From contig CBDCTY010000002.1 in NCBI GenBank assembly GCA_965222445.1, positions 2,852,001 through 2,916,000 on the forward strand: DNA of 64,000 nt. Direction: 5' to 3'. Below, piece by piece: positions 51,729-60,192 of the stretch (positions are counted from its first letter, which is position 1; every line of letters begins with the position of its first letter). Source of the stretch: GCA-958296115 sp965222445 (GTDB lineage: Bacteria > Chloroflexota > Dehalococcoidia > Lucifugimonadales > CAJWER01). The position numbers and the translations under genes were made by a program. The notes beneath the pieces were generated by a model. That model searched no databases and was not told the origin of the DNA. It saw only the letters and a program-made list of their open reading frames with translations.

Positions 51729-52921
51729 CGCCGCCGCTCGACGGGATCCGCGTGCTCGACCTGGGCCGGTACCAGGCCGGGCCCCGATGCGCCCTCATGT
51801 TCGCCAGGCTGGGGGCAGAGGTAATCAAGGTCGAGTCCCTGGCGGGGGACGAGAGCCGCAGCAACGGCCCCATCGTGAAGGGCCAGAGCGCCTACTGGGT
51901 GCAGTACAACAGCGGCAAGAAGAGCCTCGCCATCAACCTGCGCAAGGACGAGGGCAAGGCCGTACTGCGGGACCTCGTCCGCGTCTCCGATATCTTCCTC
52001 CAGAACTTCAGACCCGGCACCATCGAGAGGATGGGCTTCGGATACGATGTGCTGGAGCGGCTCAACCCAGGCATCGTGATGATCAACGTCTCAGCCTACG
52101 GGCAGGACGGCCCCTACAGGGACCGCATCGGTTTCGACCCGATAGGCCAGGCCTTGGGCGGCATGATGTCCCTGACCGGCTTTCCCGGCGACCCGCCGAC
52201 GAAGACCCACTTCCCGCTGATCGACCGGATCACCGCGCTCCACGCGACAATCGGAGCTCTTGCGGCATTGCACGAGCGCGGCGTGTCGGGAAGGGGCCAG
52301 ACTATCGACGTCTCCCTGGCTGATTCGGGGTTCACTGCAAACGAGATCCCCATAGCCGCATACCTTGCGGATGGCACAGTAGTGGAGCGCGACGGCAACG
52401 GCAGTGGCCTGACGAACGCCTACCGGACGGCGGACGGGTGGGCGCTGATACACGCGACGAGCGACGCGATCTGGCCCAGGGTCTGCGAGGCCTTAGCGTG
52501 GACGAAATGGGGGTCCAACCCCGATATGGCCTCGAGGCGCGGCAGGGACGAGCGGCTCGACGAGATCGGCGCGGCCCTTGAGAGCTGGTTCTCCCAACGG
52601 ACGACGAAAGAGGCGGTCGACCAACTGTCCAGGTTCAGCGTGCCCGCCGCGCCCGTCAACAGCGTCGAGCAGGCCGCGGCGGACCCCCACGTGCACGAAC
52701 GCGAGGTCTTGGTCGAGACGCCGGACCCATACGCCGGCTCGATTCACGTGAGCGGCAAGACCATCAAGTTCGGCCGCACGCCCATGGAGATCGGGCCCGC
52801 ACCGAAGGTCGGCGAGCACACGGAACTCGTGCTGCGCGACCTCCTCGGCTATTCTCCCATGCGCTTCGACGAGCTGGTGACAGAGGGCGTCGTCGCAACG
52901 AATGGCCCTGCTCCAGCGTAG
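51725..52921 (+). CDS. CaiB/BaiF-family (class III) CoA-transferase
   Basis: 398 residues, normal size. DGIRVLDLGRYQAGPRCALMFARLGAEVIKVES and LNPGIVMINVSAYGQDGPYRDRIGFDPIGQA are family hallmarks, the latter with the catalytic Asp in FDPIGQA. GTG start overlaps the crotonase stop. Moves CoA between carboxylic acids (carnitine, bile acid, oxalate, benzylsuccinate types); which acid is not clear. Operon partner of the upstream crotonase. Confidence 0.93.
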   Translation: MTPPLDGIRVLDLGRYQAGPRCALMFARLGAEVIKVESLAGDESRSNGPIVKGQSAYWVQYNSGKKSLAINLRKDEGKAVLRDLVRVSDIFLQNFRPGTIERMGFGYDVLERLNPGIVMINVSAYGQDGPYRDRIGFDPIGQALGGMMSLTGFPGDPPTKTHFPLIDRITALHATIGALAALHERGVSGRGQTIDVSLADSGFTANEIPIAAYLADGTVVERDGNGSGLTNAYRTADGWALIHATSDAIWPRVCEALAWTKWGSNPDMASRRGRDERLDEIGAALESWFSQRTTKEAVDQLSRFSVPAAPVNSVEQAAADPHVHEREVLVETPDPYAGSIHVSGKTIKFGRTPMEIGPAPKVGEHTELVLRDLLGYSPMRFDELVTEGVVATNGPAPA

Positions 52922-53041
52922 GCTGCAGCTTGCGGAATTGCTCTCGAAAGACAGGGACGGACTCGCCGCGAATCCGCTCTTGCCTGCCTCTCCTAATCCT
53001 CTCGGTGGCTTCTCCAGTCGGCGCGGGGCGAAGAGTCCAGG

Positions 53042-53050
53042 TGCTACAAT
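53042..53050 (+). promoter_or_regulatory. Extended -10 promoter before moaD-moaE fusion
   Basis: TGCTACAAT with the TGC extension, TACAAT at 53045-53050. It is 28 bp before the TTG start and followed by GAGGGGG. The transcript would be monocistronic up to the collagen-like gene region. Confidence 0.5.
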
Positions 53051-53078
53051 GGGCCTGTATCCTGAGGGGGAACGAGCC

Positions 53079-53771
53079 TTGAAAGTAAACGTCAGGCTGT
53101 TCGCCAGCTATCGTGAGCGGGCGGGTGAGTCCGAAGTCGAATTGGAAGTCCCCACAGGTGCGACGGTGGGCAAGCTGGCCGCCGACGTGTCCCGGTGCTT
53201 CCCCGGCATGACAGGGAGACCGGAGTCACTCGTAGTCGCCGTCAACCGCGAGTACCGGGACCACCTGTACGAGCTCCACGACGGCGACGAGGTCGCGTTG
53301 ATCCCGCCGGTCAGCGGCGGAGCGGTCTCCATCGAGATCACGCACGAGCCTCTGGACCCAGAATCCATAACGGCACGGGTGCGCAAGCCTGCTAATGGAG
53401 CCGTGGTCACCTTCCTGGGGACGACGAGAGCCCAGACCGGCGAACGCACCGTGCTCTACCTCGAGTACGAGGCATATGAGCCGATGGCCCATAGCAAGCT
53501 GTCAGAGATTGCGGCTGAGATTTGCGACCGGTGGGATGTCGAGGACGTGGCGGTCGCCCACCGCCTCGGCCGCCTGGAGATCGAGGACATCAGCCTAGTC
53601 GTTGCCGTTGCGTCCCCTCATCGCAGGGACGCTTTCGAAGCCTGCCAGTACAGCGTCGACCGTATAAAGGAGGTCGTGCCCATCTGGAAGAAGGAGCACT
53701 TCGAGGGCGGCGAGGTCTGGATAGAGAGCCCCGAGTCGGTGGCTGCCAGACGGACCGCTAAAAAGTCTTGA
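53079..53771 (+). CDS. MoaD-MoaE fusion (molybdopterin synthase, both subunits in one)
   Basis: 230 residues from a TTG (53079) with GAGGGGG 7-8 bp upstream; the longer frame to 52902 has no domain. Residues 1-81 are MoaD (KVNVRLFASYRERAGESEVE to PPVSGG with Gly80-Gly81 at the site that becomes a thiocarboxylate), and 82-230 are MoaE (SIEITHEPLDPESI, VVTFLGTTRAQTG, VAHRLGRLEIED, VPIWKKEHFEGGEVWIE). MoaE's active site Lys is in IWKKEHF. Converts precursor Z to molybdopterin. In M. tuberculosis MoaX the fusion is cut after this Gly-Gly, and the same would be needed here to expose the terminal Gly. Confidence 0.9.
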   Translation: MKVNVRLFASYRERAGESEVELEVPTGATVGKLAADVSRCFPGMTGRPESLVVAVNREYRDHLYELHDGDEVALIPPVSGGAVSIEITHEPLDPESITARVRKPANGAVVTFLGTTRAQTGERTVLYLEYEAYEPMAHSKLSEIAAEICDRWDVEDVAVAHRLGRLEIEDISLVVAVASPHRRDAFEACQYSVDRIKEVVPIWKKEHFEGGEVWIESPESVAARRTAKKS

Positions 53772-53811
53772 AATGTATCAAGGCATGAGTCTGATCAGAA
53801 TGAATGACTGT

Positions 53812-53840
53812 TTGCCATAACGATTTCAAGGTAGTAGAAT
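53812..53840 (+). promoter_or_regulatory. Promoter of the collagen-like gene
   Basis: TTGCCA (53812-53817), 17 bp, TAGAAT (53835-53840). The leader is about 40 nt and ends in a GGAGG-containing ribosome site ahead of the ATG at 53888. The local sequence is AT-richer than its surroundings. Confidence 0.6.
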
Positions 53841-53887
53841 AACAACCGGTTCGGCCAAGTCTTAAACGACTATGATGGAGGTATGGG

Positions 53888-55000
53888 ATGTCCGAAGGAT
53901 TCGTTCGAAGGCAACTGGGCCTGCTGGTTCTAATTCTCGGCGCCGCACTACTGATTTCCGCATGTACCGGAGATATCGGCCCTCAAGGAGACGAAGGGTC
54001 TCGGGGACCGGAGGGACCAACTGGTGATATCGGCTCGCAGGGACCCGATGGGCCGCAAGGATCGCAAGGTCTCACCGGTTCCAGGGGCTCTCAGGGACTA
54101 CAGGGACCCAGGGGCGCCGAGGGCCCGAAGGGCGACGCTGGCGATCAGGGCCTGAAGGGCAACAAGGGCGACACTGGGGCTCGGGGCCAGGCTGGCCCGC
54201 AGGGCGAACAGGGCATTCAGGGCGAGGCCGGAAACACCGGATCTCAGGGTCCGGCTGGCCCACAAGGCGAGAAGGGCGATCCCGGAGGTCCTCAAGGCCC
54301 CAAGGGTGACCAGGGTGACCAGGGCGACCAGGGCGACATCGGTGGGCAGGGTCCGCGAGGGCCAGTAGGTCCCCAGGGTGAGAAGGGCGACCCAGGCGGC
54401 CCGCAAGGACCCCAGGGAGCTCAGGGCCCGGTCGGTCCTCAGGGTCCTATCGGTGACCGTGGACAGCAGGGTGATACCGGCCCACAGGGGCCTGCGGGCA
54501 TCCAGGGCGACCAAGGTGCGCAGGGCCCGCCGGGACCTCAAGGTGCGCAGGGCCAGCCTGGACCGATTGGACCTCAGGGAGGTCAGGGGCTTCAGGGAGT
54601 CAGGGGCCCAGAGGGACCCCAGGGAGCGGCTGGACCGCGAGGGCTCGGAGGACCAGCGGGCGAGCCGGGACCCCACGGCCCGCAGGGAACTCGAGGACCT
54701 GCCGGTGTAAGTGAGGCTGAGATACTCATAGTCGAGAGCGCGTCGGACAACTCGAATAAGACCGTGATCGCTGAATGCACCGAAGGGAAGGTCGCCATCG
54801 GTGGTGGCGCGCGAATCCTGGGGGCAACCGGCTCGCAGGAGGAAGACATCCCCACTGGGGTAGCCATCGTGGCATCGTACCCGCTCGGCGTGACGGGCGA
54901 AAAGTCCCCTCGCTGGGGAGCGATCGCGAAGAACTTTGGCACTGTCACGGAAGCCTGGAGGCTTAGCGTCCACGTTGTCTGCGCAAGGGCGGCCGACTAG
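53888..55000 (+). CDS. Collagen-like lipoprotein with globular C-terminal domain
   Basis: 370 residues. A lipoprotein signal peptide ends in LLISAC (Cys26), so the protein is lipid-anchored on the outer face. From about residue 29 to 275 it is Gly-X-Y triplets (GPQGDEG, GEKGDPG, GPQGAQG types), with a few breaks; a GEKGDPGGPQGP block occurs twice and shifts the triplet phase each time. The remaining about 95 residues form a beta-rich domain (EILIVESASDNSNKTVIAEC to VHVVCARAAD) with two cysteines. Similar bacterial collagen proteins are surface fibres for adhesion. A terminator follows. Confidence 0.9.
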   Translation: MSEGFVRRQLGLLVLILGAALLISACTGDIGPQGDEGSRGPEGPTGDIGSQGPDGPQGSQGLTGSRGSQGLQGPRGAEGPKGDAGDQGLKGNKGDTGARGQAGPQGEQGIQGEAGNTGSQGPAGPQGEKGDPGGPQGPKGDQGDQGDQGDIGGQGPRGPVGPQGEKGDPGGPQGPQGAQGPVGPQGPIGDRGQQGDTGPQGPAGIQGDQGAQGPPGPQGAQGQPGPIGPQGGQGLQGVRGPEGPQGAAGPRGLGGPAGEPGPHGPQGTRGPAGVSEAEILIVESASDNSNKTVIAECTEGKVAIGGGARILGATGSQEEDIPTGVAIVASYPLGVTGEKSPRWGAIAKNFGTVTEAWRLSVHVVCARAAD

Positions 55001-55064
55001 GTACGCTCGTACCGCTCGGCACTGATGAAGTGCTGACGTAGAACTGGAACAGTAGGATCGGGAA

Positions 55065-55101
55065 GTAGGGGCCGGGTGTTCAACCCGGCCCCTACTCTTT
55101 T
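55065..55101 (+). terminator. Intrinsic terminator after the collagen-like gene
   Basis: A perfect 13-bp stem, GTAGGGGCCGGGT and its complement, closes a 5-base loop at 55078-55082, and is followed by TCTTTTGT. It lies 65 bp after the stop codon. A second hairpin of similar GC-rich style is found at 34569-34589. Confidence 0.8.
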
Positions 55102-55114
55102 GTCTCGGCCCGCG

Positions 55115-55143
55115 TTGACACTGCCATGTGTGTTGGATAGTAT
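55115..55143 (+). promoter_or_regulatory. Strong promoter of NHL/dppB operon
   Basis: Consensus TTGACA (55115-55120), 17 bp, TAGTAT (55138-55143). Transcription from about 55150 would give a leader of about 32 nt. Directly after the terminator of the collagen gene. Layout equals that of the toxin-antitoxin promoter at 38265. Confidence 0.7.
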
Positions 55144-55181
55144 TCGAGTTGCTGACAGACATATCCCGGAGGCCGCATCAC

Positions 55182-56138
55182 ATGGCAGGCGAAGTCGAGA
55201 TCGGAAGCGGTCCGTTCGCGTACACGCCCGTCGATGCTTGGGAGCGCCTGCCCTCCGGCTACTCTTGGACGGACGCCGCCGCAGTGGCCGTAGACTCCAG
55301 AGACATGGTCTATGTCTTCAACAGGGGCCCTCACCCGATGATCGTCTTCGATCCCGACGGCAACGTGGTGTCTTCCTGGGGCGAGGGCGTGTTTGTCCGC
55401 GCCCACGGGGTGACTCCGGGCCCGGACGATACTCTCTACTGCACGGACGACGGGGACCACACCGTCCGGCAGTGCACGCTCGATGGCAAGGTCCTGATGA
55501 CCATCGGCACCCCGGGCGAGCCCACCCCCTACCAGAGCGGCGACCCCTTCCACCGTCCGACCGACGTGGCTGTCGATCCGAATACAGGCGACCTCTACAT
55601 ATCCGACGGCTACGGCAACTCCAGCGTTCACAAGTATTCGCCCGACGGCAGGCTGCTGTTTTCGTGGGGCACTGCGGGTACCGATCCCGGCGAGTTCAAC
55701 ATCGTCCACAACATCGCCACTGACAAGGACGGGTGGGTCTACGTAGCGGACAGGGAAAACCACCGGGTGCAGATATTCGACTCCAACGGGCGCTATGAGA
55801 CCCAGTGGGTGAACATGCACCGCCCATGCGCCATATACGTCTCAGCCGATCAGCATGTGTACGTCGGCGAGCTGGGTGCGGGCATGAAGGTGAACATGGA
55901 CCTGCCCAACATCGGCCCGCGCATCAGCGTCTACGACACGAGCGGCAAGCTACTGGCCCGCATGGGCGCCGGCTTCGGAGAAGGGCCGGGCCAGTTCATG
56001 GCGCCGCACGGCATATGTATCGACTCCCGCGGCGACCTCTATCTGGGCGAGGTGGCCTGGACCAACCTAAACAACATCGGCGCGCCTGCCGACGGCGTGC
56101 GCAGCTTCCAGAAGCTCGCCAGGGTGGGCGGTGAATGA
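55182..56138 (+). CDS. NHL-repeat beta-propeller protein
   Basis: 318 residues from the ATG at 55182, with CCGGAGG upstream (the frame is open to 55128). Blades recur with the NHL pattern: DMVYVFNRGPHPMIVFD, DTLYCTDDGDHTVRQC, GDLYISDGYGNSSVHKY, GWVYVADRENHRVQIFD, HVYVGELGAGMKVN, GDLYLGEVAW. No signal peptide; the propeller may be a lyase or a binding scaffold. The dppB permease gene begins 38 bp downstream, so it is co-transcribed. A second NHL/DppB pair lies at 38964-41690. Confidence 0.88.
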   Translation: MAGEVEIGSGPFAYTPVDAWERLPSGYSWTDAAAVAVDSRDMVYVFNRGPHPMIVFDPDGNVVSSWGEGVFVRAHGVTPGPDDTLYCTDDGDHTVRQCTLDGKVLMTIGTPGEPTPYQSGDPFHRPTDVAVDPNTGDLYISDGYGNSSVHKYSPDGRLLFSWGTAGTDPGEFNIVHNIATDKDGWVYVADRENHRVQIFDSNGRYETQWVNMHRPCAIYVSADQHVYVGELGAGMKVNMDLPNIGPRISVYDTSGKLLARMGAGFGEGPGQFMAPHGICIDSRGDLYLGEVAWTNLNNIGAPADGVRSFQKLARVGGE

Positions 56139-56175
56139 CGGCTGACCTTACTACTGATTCTGCGGAGGTCCTGGC

Positions 56176-57192
56176 ATGATCTTCTACATAGCTAGGCGGC
56201 TGGCGATCGGCGTGCTGACCGTGCTTGCCATTTCGGCTCTAGCCTTCTTCATCATCCAGCTCCCTCCCGGCGATATAGTCCAGAGATACATGGACCAGTC
56301 AGGTTGCGGCAACCTCGGCGATACATGCCTGCTCTCGGACGAGCAGAAGCAGCACATGAACCACTACTTTGGCGTCGACCAGCCGATGGTCTTACGGTAC
56401 TTTAAGTGGCTGTTCCACCTGCTGCAGGGCGACCTAGGAGTATCCTTCCGCTCGGGCGAGGACATCAGGGCCGAGCCCGTCAAGGAAGTCATCGGAGACC
56501 GGATATACATGACCGTTGCGCTGGCAGGGTTTACGATACTCGTAACCTGGACCTTCGCCATTCCCGTGGGCATCTACTCCGCCGTGCGCCAGCACTCCCT
56601 GGGTGACTACTTCTTCACCTTCATCGGCTTTAGCGGCCTTGCGGTTCCCGACTTCCTGCTTGGCCTCGTGCTCATGTACATTGCCTTCGCCTACCTCGAC
56701 ATGAGCGTGGGGGGCCTCCTCTCACCCGACCAGGTCGAGAGGGAATGGGACATGTCGAAAATTCTCGACCTCATCAATCATCTCTGGATTCCCGCGGTGG
56801 TTCTGGGCACATCTGGAACGGCGAGCCTCATCCGCATAATGCGCAACAACCTGCTCGACGAGCTCAACAAGCCCTACGTAGTCACCGCCCGCGCCAAGGG
56901 CCTCCGTTCCTGGCGGATCGTGCTCAAGTATCCGGTCAGGGTCGCCGTCAACCCCCTCATCAGCACTGTGGGCTATCTGCTGCCGTCCCTGGTGAGCGGC
57001 AGCATCATCGTGTCGGTCGTACTTAGCCTGCCCACGCTGGGTCCTATACTGCTCTTCGCCCTGCAGATCGAGGACGTGTACACATCCGGCGTGATCATCT
57101 TCATGATGGGCGTCCTCACAGTAGTAGGGACGCTCCTGTCCGACATAACGCTGGCAGTGGTCGACCCGCGCATCAGGATCCTGGGCCAGTAA
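56176..57192 (+). CDS. DppB/OppB-type ABC permease, orphan copy 2
   Basis: 338 residues; start has GCGGAGG. Close relative of copies 1 and 3: GFSGLAVPDFLLGLVLMYIA, LGTSGTASLIRIMRNNLLDE and EAA loop YVVTARAKGLRSW, with end DITLAVVDPRIRILGQ. An Asp/Cys-containing loop (DQSGCGNLGDTC) in the first extracytoplasmic segment is specific to this copy. It is followed by an amidase, not by dppC or ATPase genes. It is preceded by an NHL-repeat gene. Confidence 0.9.
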   Translation: MIFYIARRLAIGVLTVLAISALAFFIIQLPPGDIVQRYMDQSGCGNLGDTCLLSDEQKQHMNHYFGVDQPMVLRYFKWLFHLLQGDLGVSFRSGEDIRAEPVKEVIGDRIYMTVALAGFTILVTWTFAIPVGIYSAVRQHSLGDYFFTFIGFSGLAVPDFLLGLVLMYIAFAYLDMSVGGLLSPDQVEREWDMSKILDLINHLWIPAVVLGTSGTASLIRIMRNNLLDELNKPYVVTARAKGLRSWRIVLKYPVRVAVNPLISTVGYLLPSLVSGSIIVSVVLSLPTLGPILLFALQIEDVYTSGVIIFMMGVLTVVGTLLSDITLAVVDPRIRILGQ

Positions 57193-57303
57193 CCGGCTCA
57201 CGGCTCTGTGCTACCTGCTGCGCGGTTGGACACAGACCTCGCCGCGCCTCCGACTATCCTGTCGTGTTGCTGACGTGCTGCGCATTTCACGTGGGAGTGG
57301 ATA

Positions 57304-58683
57304 GTGACAGAAATCATCTTTGATTCCGCCGCATCCCTGGCTGAGGCCATTAGACAAAAGCGAATTTCTTCCGCTGAGCTGACGCAGGCCTATCTCGACC
57401 GCATCAGGAAGGTCAACCCGTCTCTGAACGCCGTAGTCCTGCTGGACGACACCGCGATGGAGCAGGCGCGGGCGGCGGACAGCGCTCTGGCGAATGGGAC
57501 GAACGTAGGGCCGCTTCACGGCGTACCCATCACCCTCAAGGACTCCCATGACACCGCCGGAGTCGTTACGACCGGCGGCACCCTCGGACGGGCAGCCTTC
57601 GTCCCTGACAGGGATTCGACGATAACGGCGCGCCTGCGCGCGGCCGGCGTCGTCCTGCTCGGCAAGACCAACACGCCCGAGCTTACGATGGGAATGGAGA
57701 CCGCGAACCTCGTCTATGGCCGCACGAACAACCCATACGACACCGACAGGACCAGCGGCGGAAGCAGTGGAGGCGGCGCGGCCATAGTCGCGGCGGGCGG
57801 GTCCGCCTTCGACATCGGCAGCGACACGGGAGGGAGCATCCGCTTCCCGGCACACTGCTGCGGCGTAGCGGGGATCAAGCCTACGTCCGGGCGCGTGCCC
57901 AGGACCGGCCACATCATCCCGTACGGCATGGGCATCAGGGACTCCCTCACCCAGATCGGCCCGCTGGCCCGCTACGTGGAGGATCTGGCGCTCGTCCTGC
58001 CCATCATAGCGGGCCCCGACTGGAGGGACCCCGCAATGGTGCCAATGCCGCTGGGCAGCCCTGATTGTGTGGATCCGTCTCGGCTCAGAGTGGCCTTCTA
58101 TACCGACAACGGCGTCAAGACGCCCACACCTGAGACGATCGATGCCGTCACCGCCGCGGCCTCGGCACTCTCTGAGGCCGGAGCGACCGTGGTGGAGGAC
58201 AGGCCAAAGGCCCTCACGGAGTATGAGGTGGCGTGGAAAAGTTTGCCACACTACGACGGCTCGGTAAGCAGGCTTCTCAATGAAGCGGGCACCACAGAGC
58301 CGCATCCCTGGACCCTCAGTGTGCTGGAATCGTCGAAGTCGATGACCGCGGCGGAGCTCGACGAACTGATGGAAGAGGTGGACGCGTTCCGAAGCGACAT
58401 ACTCGCCTTCATGGAGGACTACGACCTCCTGTTGTCGCCCGTCATGCCTACCCCGGCCTTGCCGCACGACGTCATTCGCTCGAACCGCCTGACCTACGGA
58501 TCATACACGCGCCCCCACAATCTCACCGGCTGGCCCGCCGCCATCGTTAGAGGCGGCACGTCTCCCGAAGGCCTGCCCATCGGCGTGCAGATCGCCGCTC
58601 TGCCGTGGCGTGAGGACGTGGCGCTGGCCGCGGCCGGGCTCGTCGAGTCGGCCTCGGGAGGCTGGCGCCCACCGTCTATCTGA
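57304..58683 (+). CDS. Amidase signature family hydrolase
   Basis: 459 residues, GTG start with GGGAG 7 bp upstream. The Ser-cisSer-Lys triad is visible: Lys79 in ITLKDSHDTAG, cis-Ser154/155 in SGGSSGGG, and nucleophile Ser178 in GSDTGGSIRFPAHCCG. It hydrolyses amides; gatA-type use is unlikely because gatB and gatC are not near. Follows dppB copy 2 by 111 bp; a nitrogen-scavenging role is possible. Ends with WRPPSI. Confidence 0.93.
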   Translation: MTEIIFDSAASLAEAIRQKRISSAELTQAYLDRIRKVNPSLNAVVLLDDTAMEQARAADSALANGTNVGPLHGVPITLKDSHDTAGVVTTGGTLGRAAFVPDRDSTITARLRAAGVVLLGKTNTPELTMGMETANLVYGRTNNPYDTDRTSGGSSGGGAAIVAAGGSAFDIGSDTGGSIRFPAHCCGVAGIKPTSGRVPRTGHIIPYGMGIRDSLTQIGPLARYVEDLALVLPIIAGPDWRDPAMVPMPLGSPDCVDPSRLRVAFYTDNGVKTPTPETIDAVTAAASALSEAGATVVEDRPKALTEYEVAWKSLPHYDGSVSRLLNEAGTTEPHPWTLSVLESSKSMTAAELDELMEEVDAFRSDILAFMEDYDLLLSPVMPTPALPHDVIRSNRLTYGSYTRPHNLTGWPAAIVRGGTSPEGLPIGVQIAALPWREDVALAAAGLVESASGGWRPPSI

Positions 58684-58714
58684 CCTCGGCAACCTCCCGG
58701 AACAGGCAGGCATA

Positions 58715-59288
58715 GTAACTGTTCAGTCTTGATGAGAAATGCAGTAAACGCCCTCTCCCGTTGTCATTCTGAGGAGCGCAGCGACGAAGAATCTAAAATC
58801 CTTGCACACACGCCGGGCCGTCTAGGAATGGACAGCCCCCGATGGCAGGCCTTATACCAATTCGGTTTGAGTACACCCTAGACTCGTCATTACCATGAAA
58901 TAGACATCAGGCGACCACAACCGTCGTTCCCGCGAAAAGCCTGCCCCCGAGCAGTCGGGGGCGGGAATCCATCCCCGGCCGTTGGCCTAGAGCGGGAGTG
59001 ACGACGGGGAAGCCGCCGCCATTTTCATACCCCTATGTGGCCTGACCAGGCCATGGTGATTCCTGCAGAAGCAGGAATCCAGTCCCCAACTACTGGACTC
59101 CGGCCTACGCCGGAGTGACGACGAGAGGCCAAGCATGATTCTCTCGTAAAAAGTCTGTGCAGGTCGAATTAGAACAACCGTACCCTTGCCTGGGTACAAT
59201 ATATTAGATTCCTCACTCAGCTAGCGCTGCGTTCGGAATGACAATTTGGGGACCCTCAAGATTCAACTCATGGAGACTGAACACTTAC
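58715..59288 (+). mobile_element. 574-bp composite miniature element with 8-bp target duplication
   Basis: Left end starts GTAACTGTTCAG (58715-58726), right end is CTGAACACTTAC (59277-59288), inverse with one mismatch; homology extends over about 22 bases each. It is flanked by CAGGCATA (58707-58714) and CAAGCATA (59289-59296), an 8-bp duplication with one change. The interior holds no gene: a REP-type GTCATTCTGAGG repeat (58763), a left end of the 100-bp element (58855), a structured repeat block (58921-59131) and an inverse REP end (about 59205-59242). So it is a miniature element into which other repeats accumulated. Confidence 0.75.
58921..59131 (+). repeat. Structured intergenic repeat, copy 1
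   Basis: GTCGTTCCCGCGAAAAG, a CCCCCGAGCAGTCGGGGG hairpin, ATTCCTGCAGAAGCAGGAAT, and a CTGGACTCCGGC to GCCGGAGTGACGACG end. Related in order and sequence to 60838-61021 (TTTTCATACCC(C/T)TATGTGGCC is common to both). Noncoding. The short frames inside it translate to repetitive Arg/Gly-rich peptides that are not real. Confidence 0.7.
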
Positions 59289-59371
59289 CAAGCATAACCG
59301 CTTATGGCCTTTGGCAGTGCCAGGTGCTAGGATTCCCGCGTCGATAGGCCTCACGCCGCGGAGGACCTGCT

Positions 59372-60181
59372 TTGAACGACTACGAACGCTTCTTCTTCGA
59401 CCTGAACGGCTACCTTGTGATCGAAAACGCGCTCACTCCCGAAGAGGTCGCGTCCTGCAACGAGGCGATCGAGCACGAGCGGGAGCGCATCAGGATACGA
59501 CCGCCGGAGGAGTCGCTGGCACGGGGAGCGAAGGCCCTTGCCGGCGCGCAGGGCAGGGGAGACGTGGGCGGGATGCTCACCTGGCCCGAACCCTGGCGCC
59601 AGCCATTCCGGGAGCTGCTCGCGCACCCGGTCATCGTGCCCTACCTGAACGAGCTGCTGGGACCCGGGTTCAGGCTCGACCACCTCTACGGCATCATGAT
59701 GACCAAAGGAGCCGAGGGGTTCGTGCTGCACGGCGGCGGAAACACGGGCGACCTCACACACTCCTACCAGTACCACAACGGCACGATGCGGTGCGGGCTG
59801 ACCGTAGTGACATGGGTGCTGAGCGATCACGGCCCTGGTCATGGCGGGTTCGCGTGCATTCCAGGCAGCCACAAGTCCAACTACGAACCGCCCATGGACG
59901 TCAAGCGTCTGGAGACCGACATCGGGGTCGTCCGGCAGGTCGAGGCGAAAGCGGGCTCAGCCATCATATTCACGGAGGCGTTGTGCCACGGCACGCTCCC
60001 GTGGCGGGCCGACCACGAGCGGCGCACTGTCCTCTACAAGTACTCGCCGGGCTCCCTCTCCTACTCCAAGCAGTACATACCGGAGGGTGTGGCCGACTCC
60101 CTCGACGAGTTCACCGAGGACCAGCGGGGCGTACTCCAGCCTCCCTATCGCCCGGACCGGCCCCAGATCCCAGCAGGCTAG
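59372..60181 (+). CDS. Phytanoyl-CoA dioxygenase family protein (HxG type)
   Basis: 269 residues from a TTG start with GCGGAGG upstream. The fold of Fe(II)/2-oxoglutarate oxygenases is clear: GLTVVTWVLSDHGPGHGGFACIPGSH, then GSAIIFTEALCHGTLPW with the distal His206 and RRTVLYKYSPG with the 2OG-binding Arg. The first motif reads VLHGGGN (His120-Gly-Gly), where canonical enzymes have H-x-D. Halogenases of this fold (SyrB2, WelO5) also lack the acid, so the reaction could be unusual. Next gene is an arrestin-like protein 11 bp downstream. Confidence 0.85.
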   Translation: MNDYERFFFDLNGYLVIENALTPEEVASCNEAIEHERERIRIRPPEESLARGAKALAGAQGRGDVGGMLTWPEPWRQPFRELLAHPVIVPYLNELLGPGFRLDHLYGIMMTKGAEGFVLHGGGNTGDLTHSYQYHNGTMRCGLTVVTWVLSDHGPGHGGFACIPGSHKSNYEPPMDVKRLETDIGVVRQVEAKAGSAIIFTEALCHGTLPWRADHERRTVLYKYSPGSLSYSKQYIPEGVADSLDEFTEDQRGVLQPPYRPDRPQIPAG

Positions 60182-60192
60182 GAGGCAGCCCT

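Noticed and set aside
54098..55162. 354-residue minus-strand frame opposite the collagen-like gene
   Set aside because: Its Leu/Arg/Ser-rich repeats are only the reverse reading of Gly-X-Y codons.
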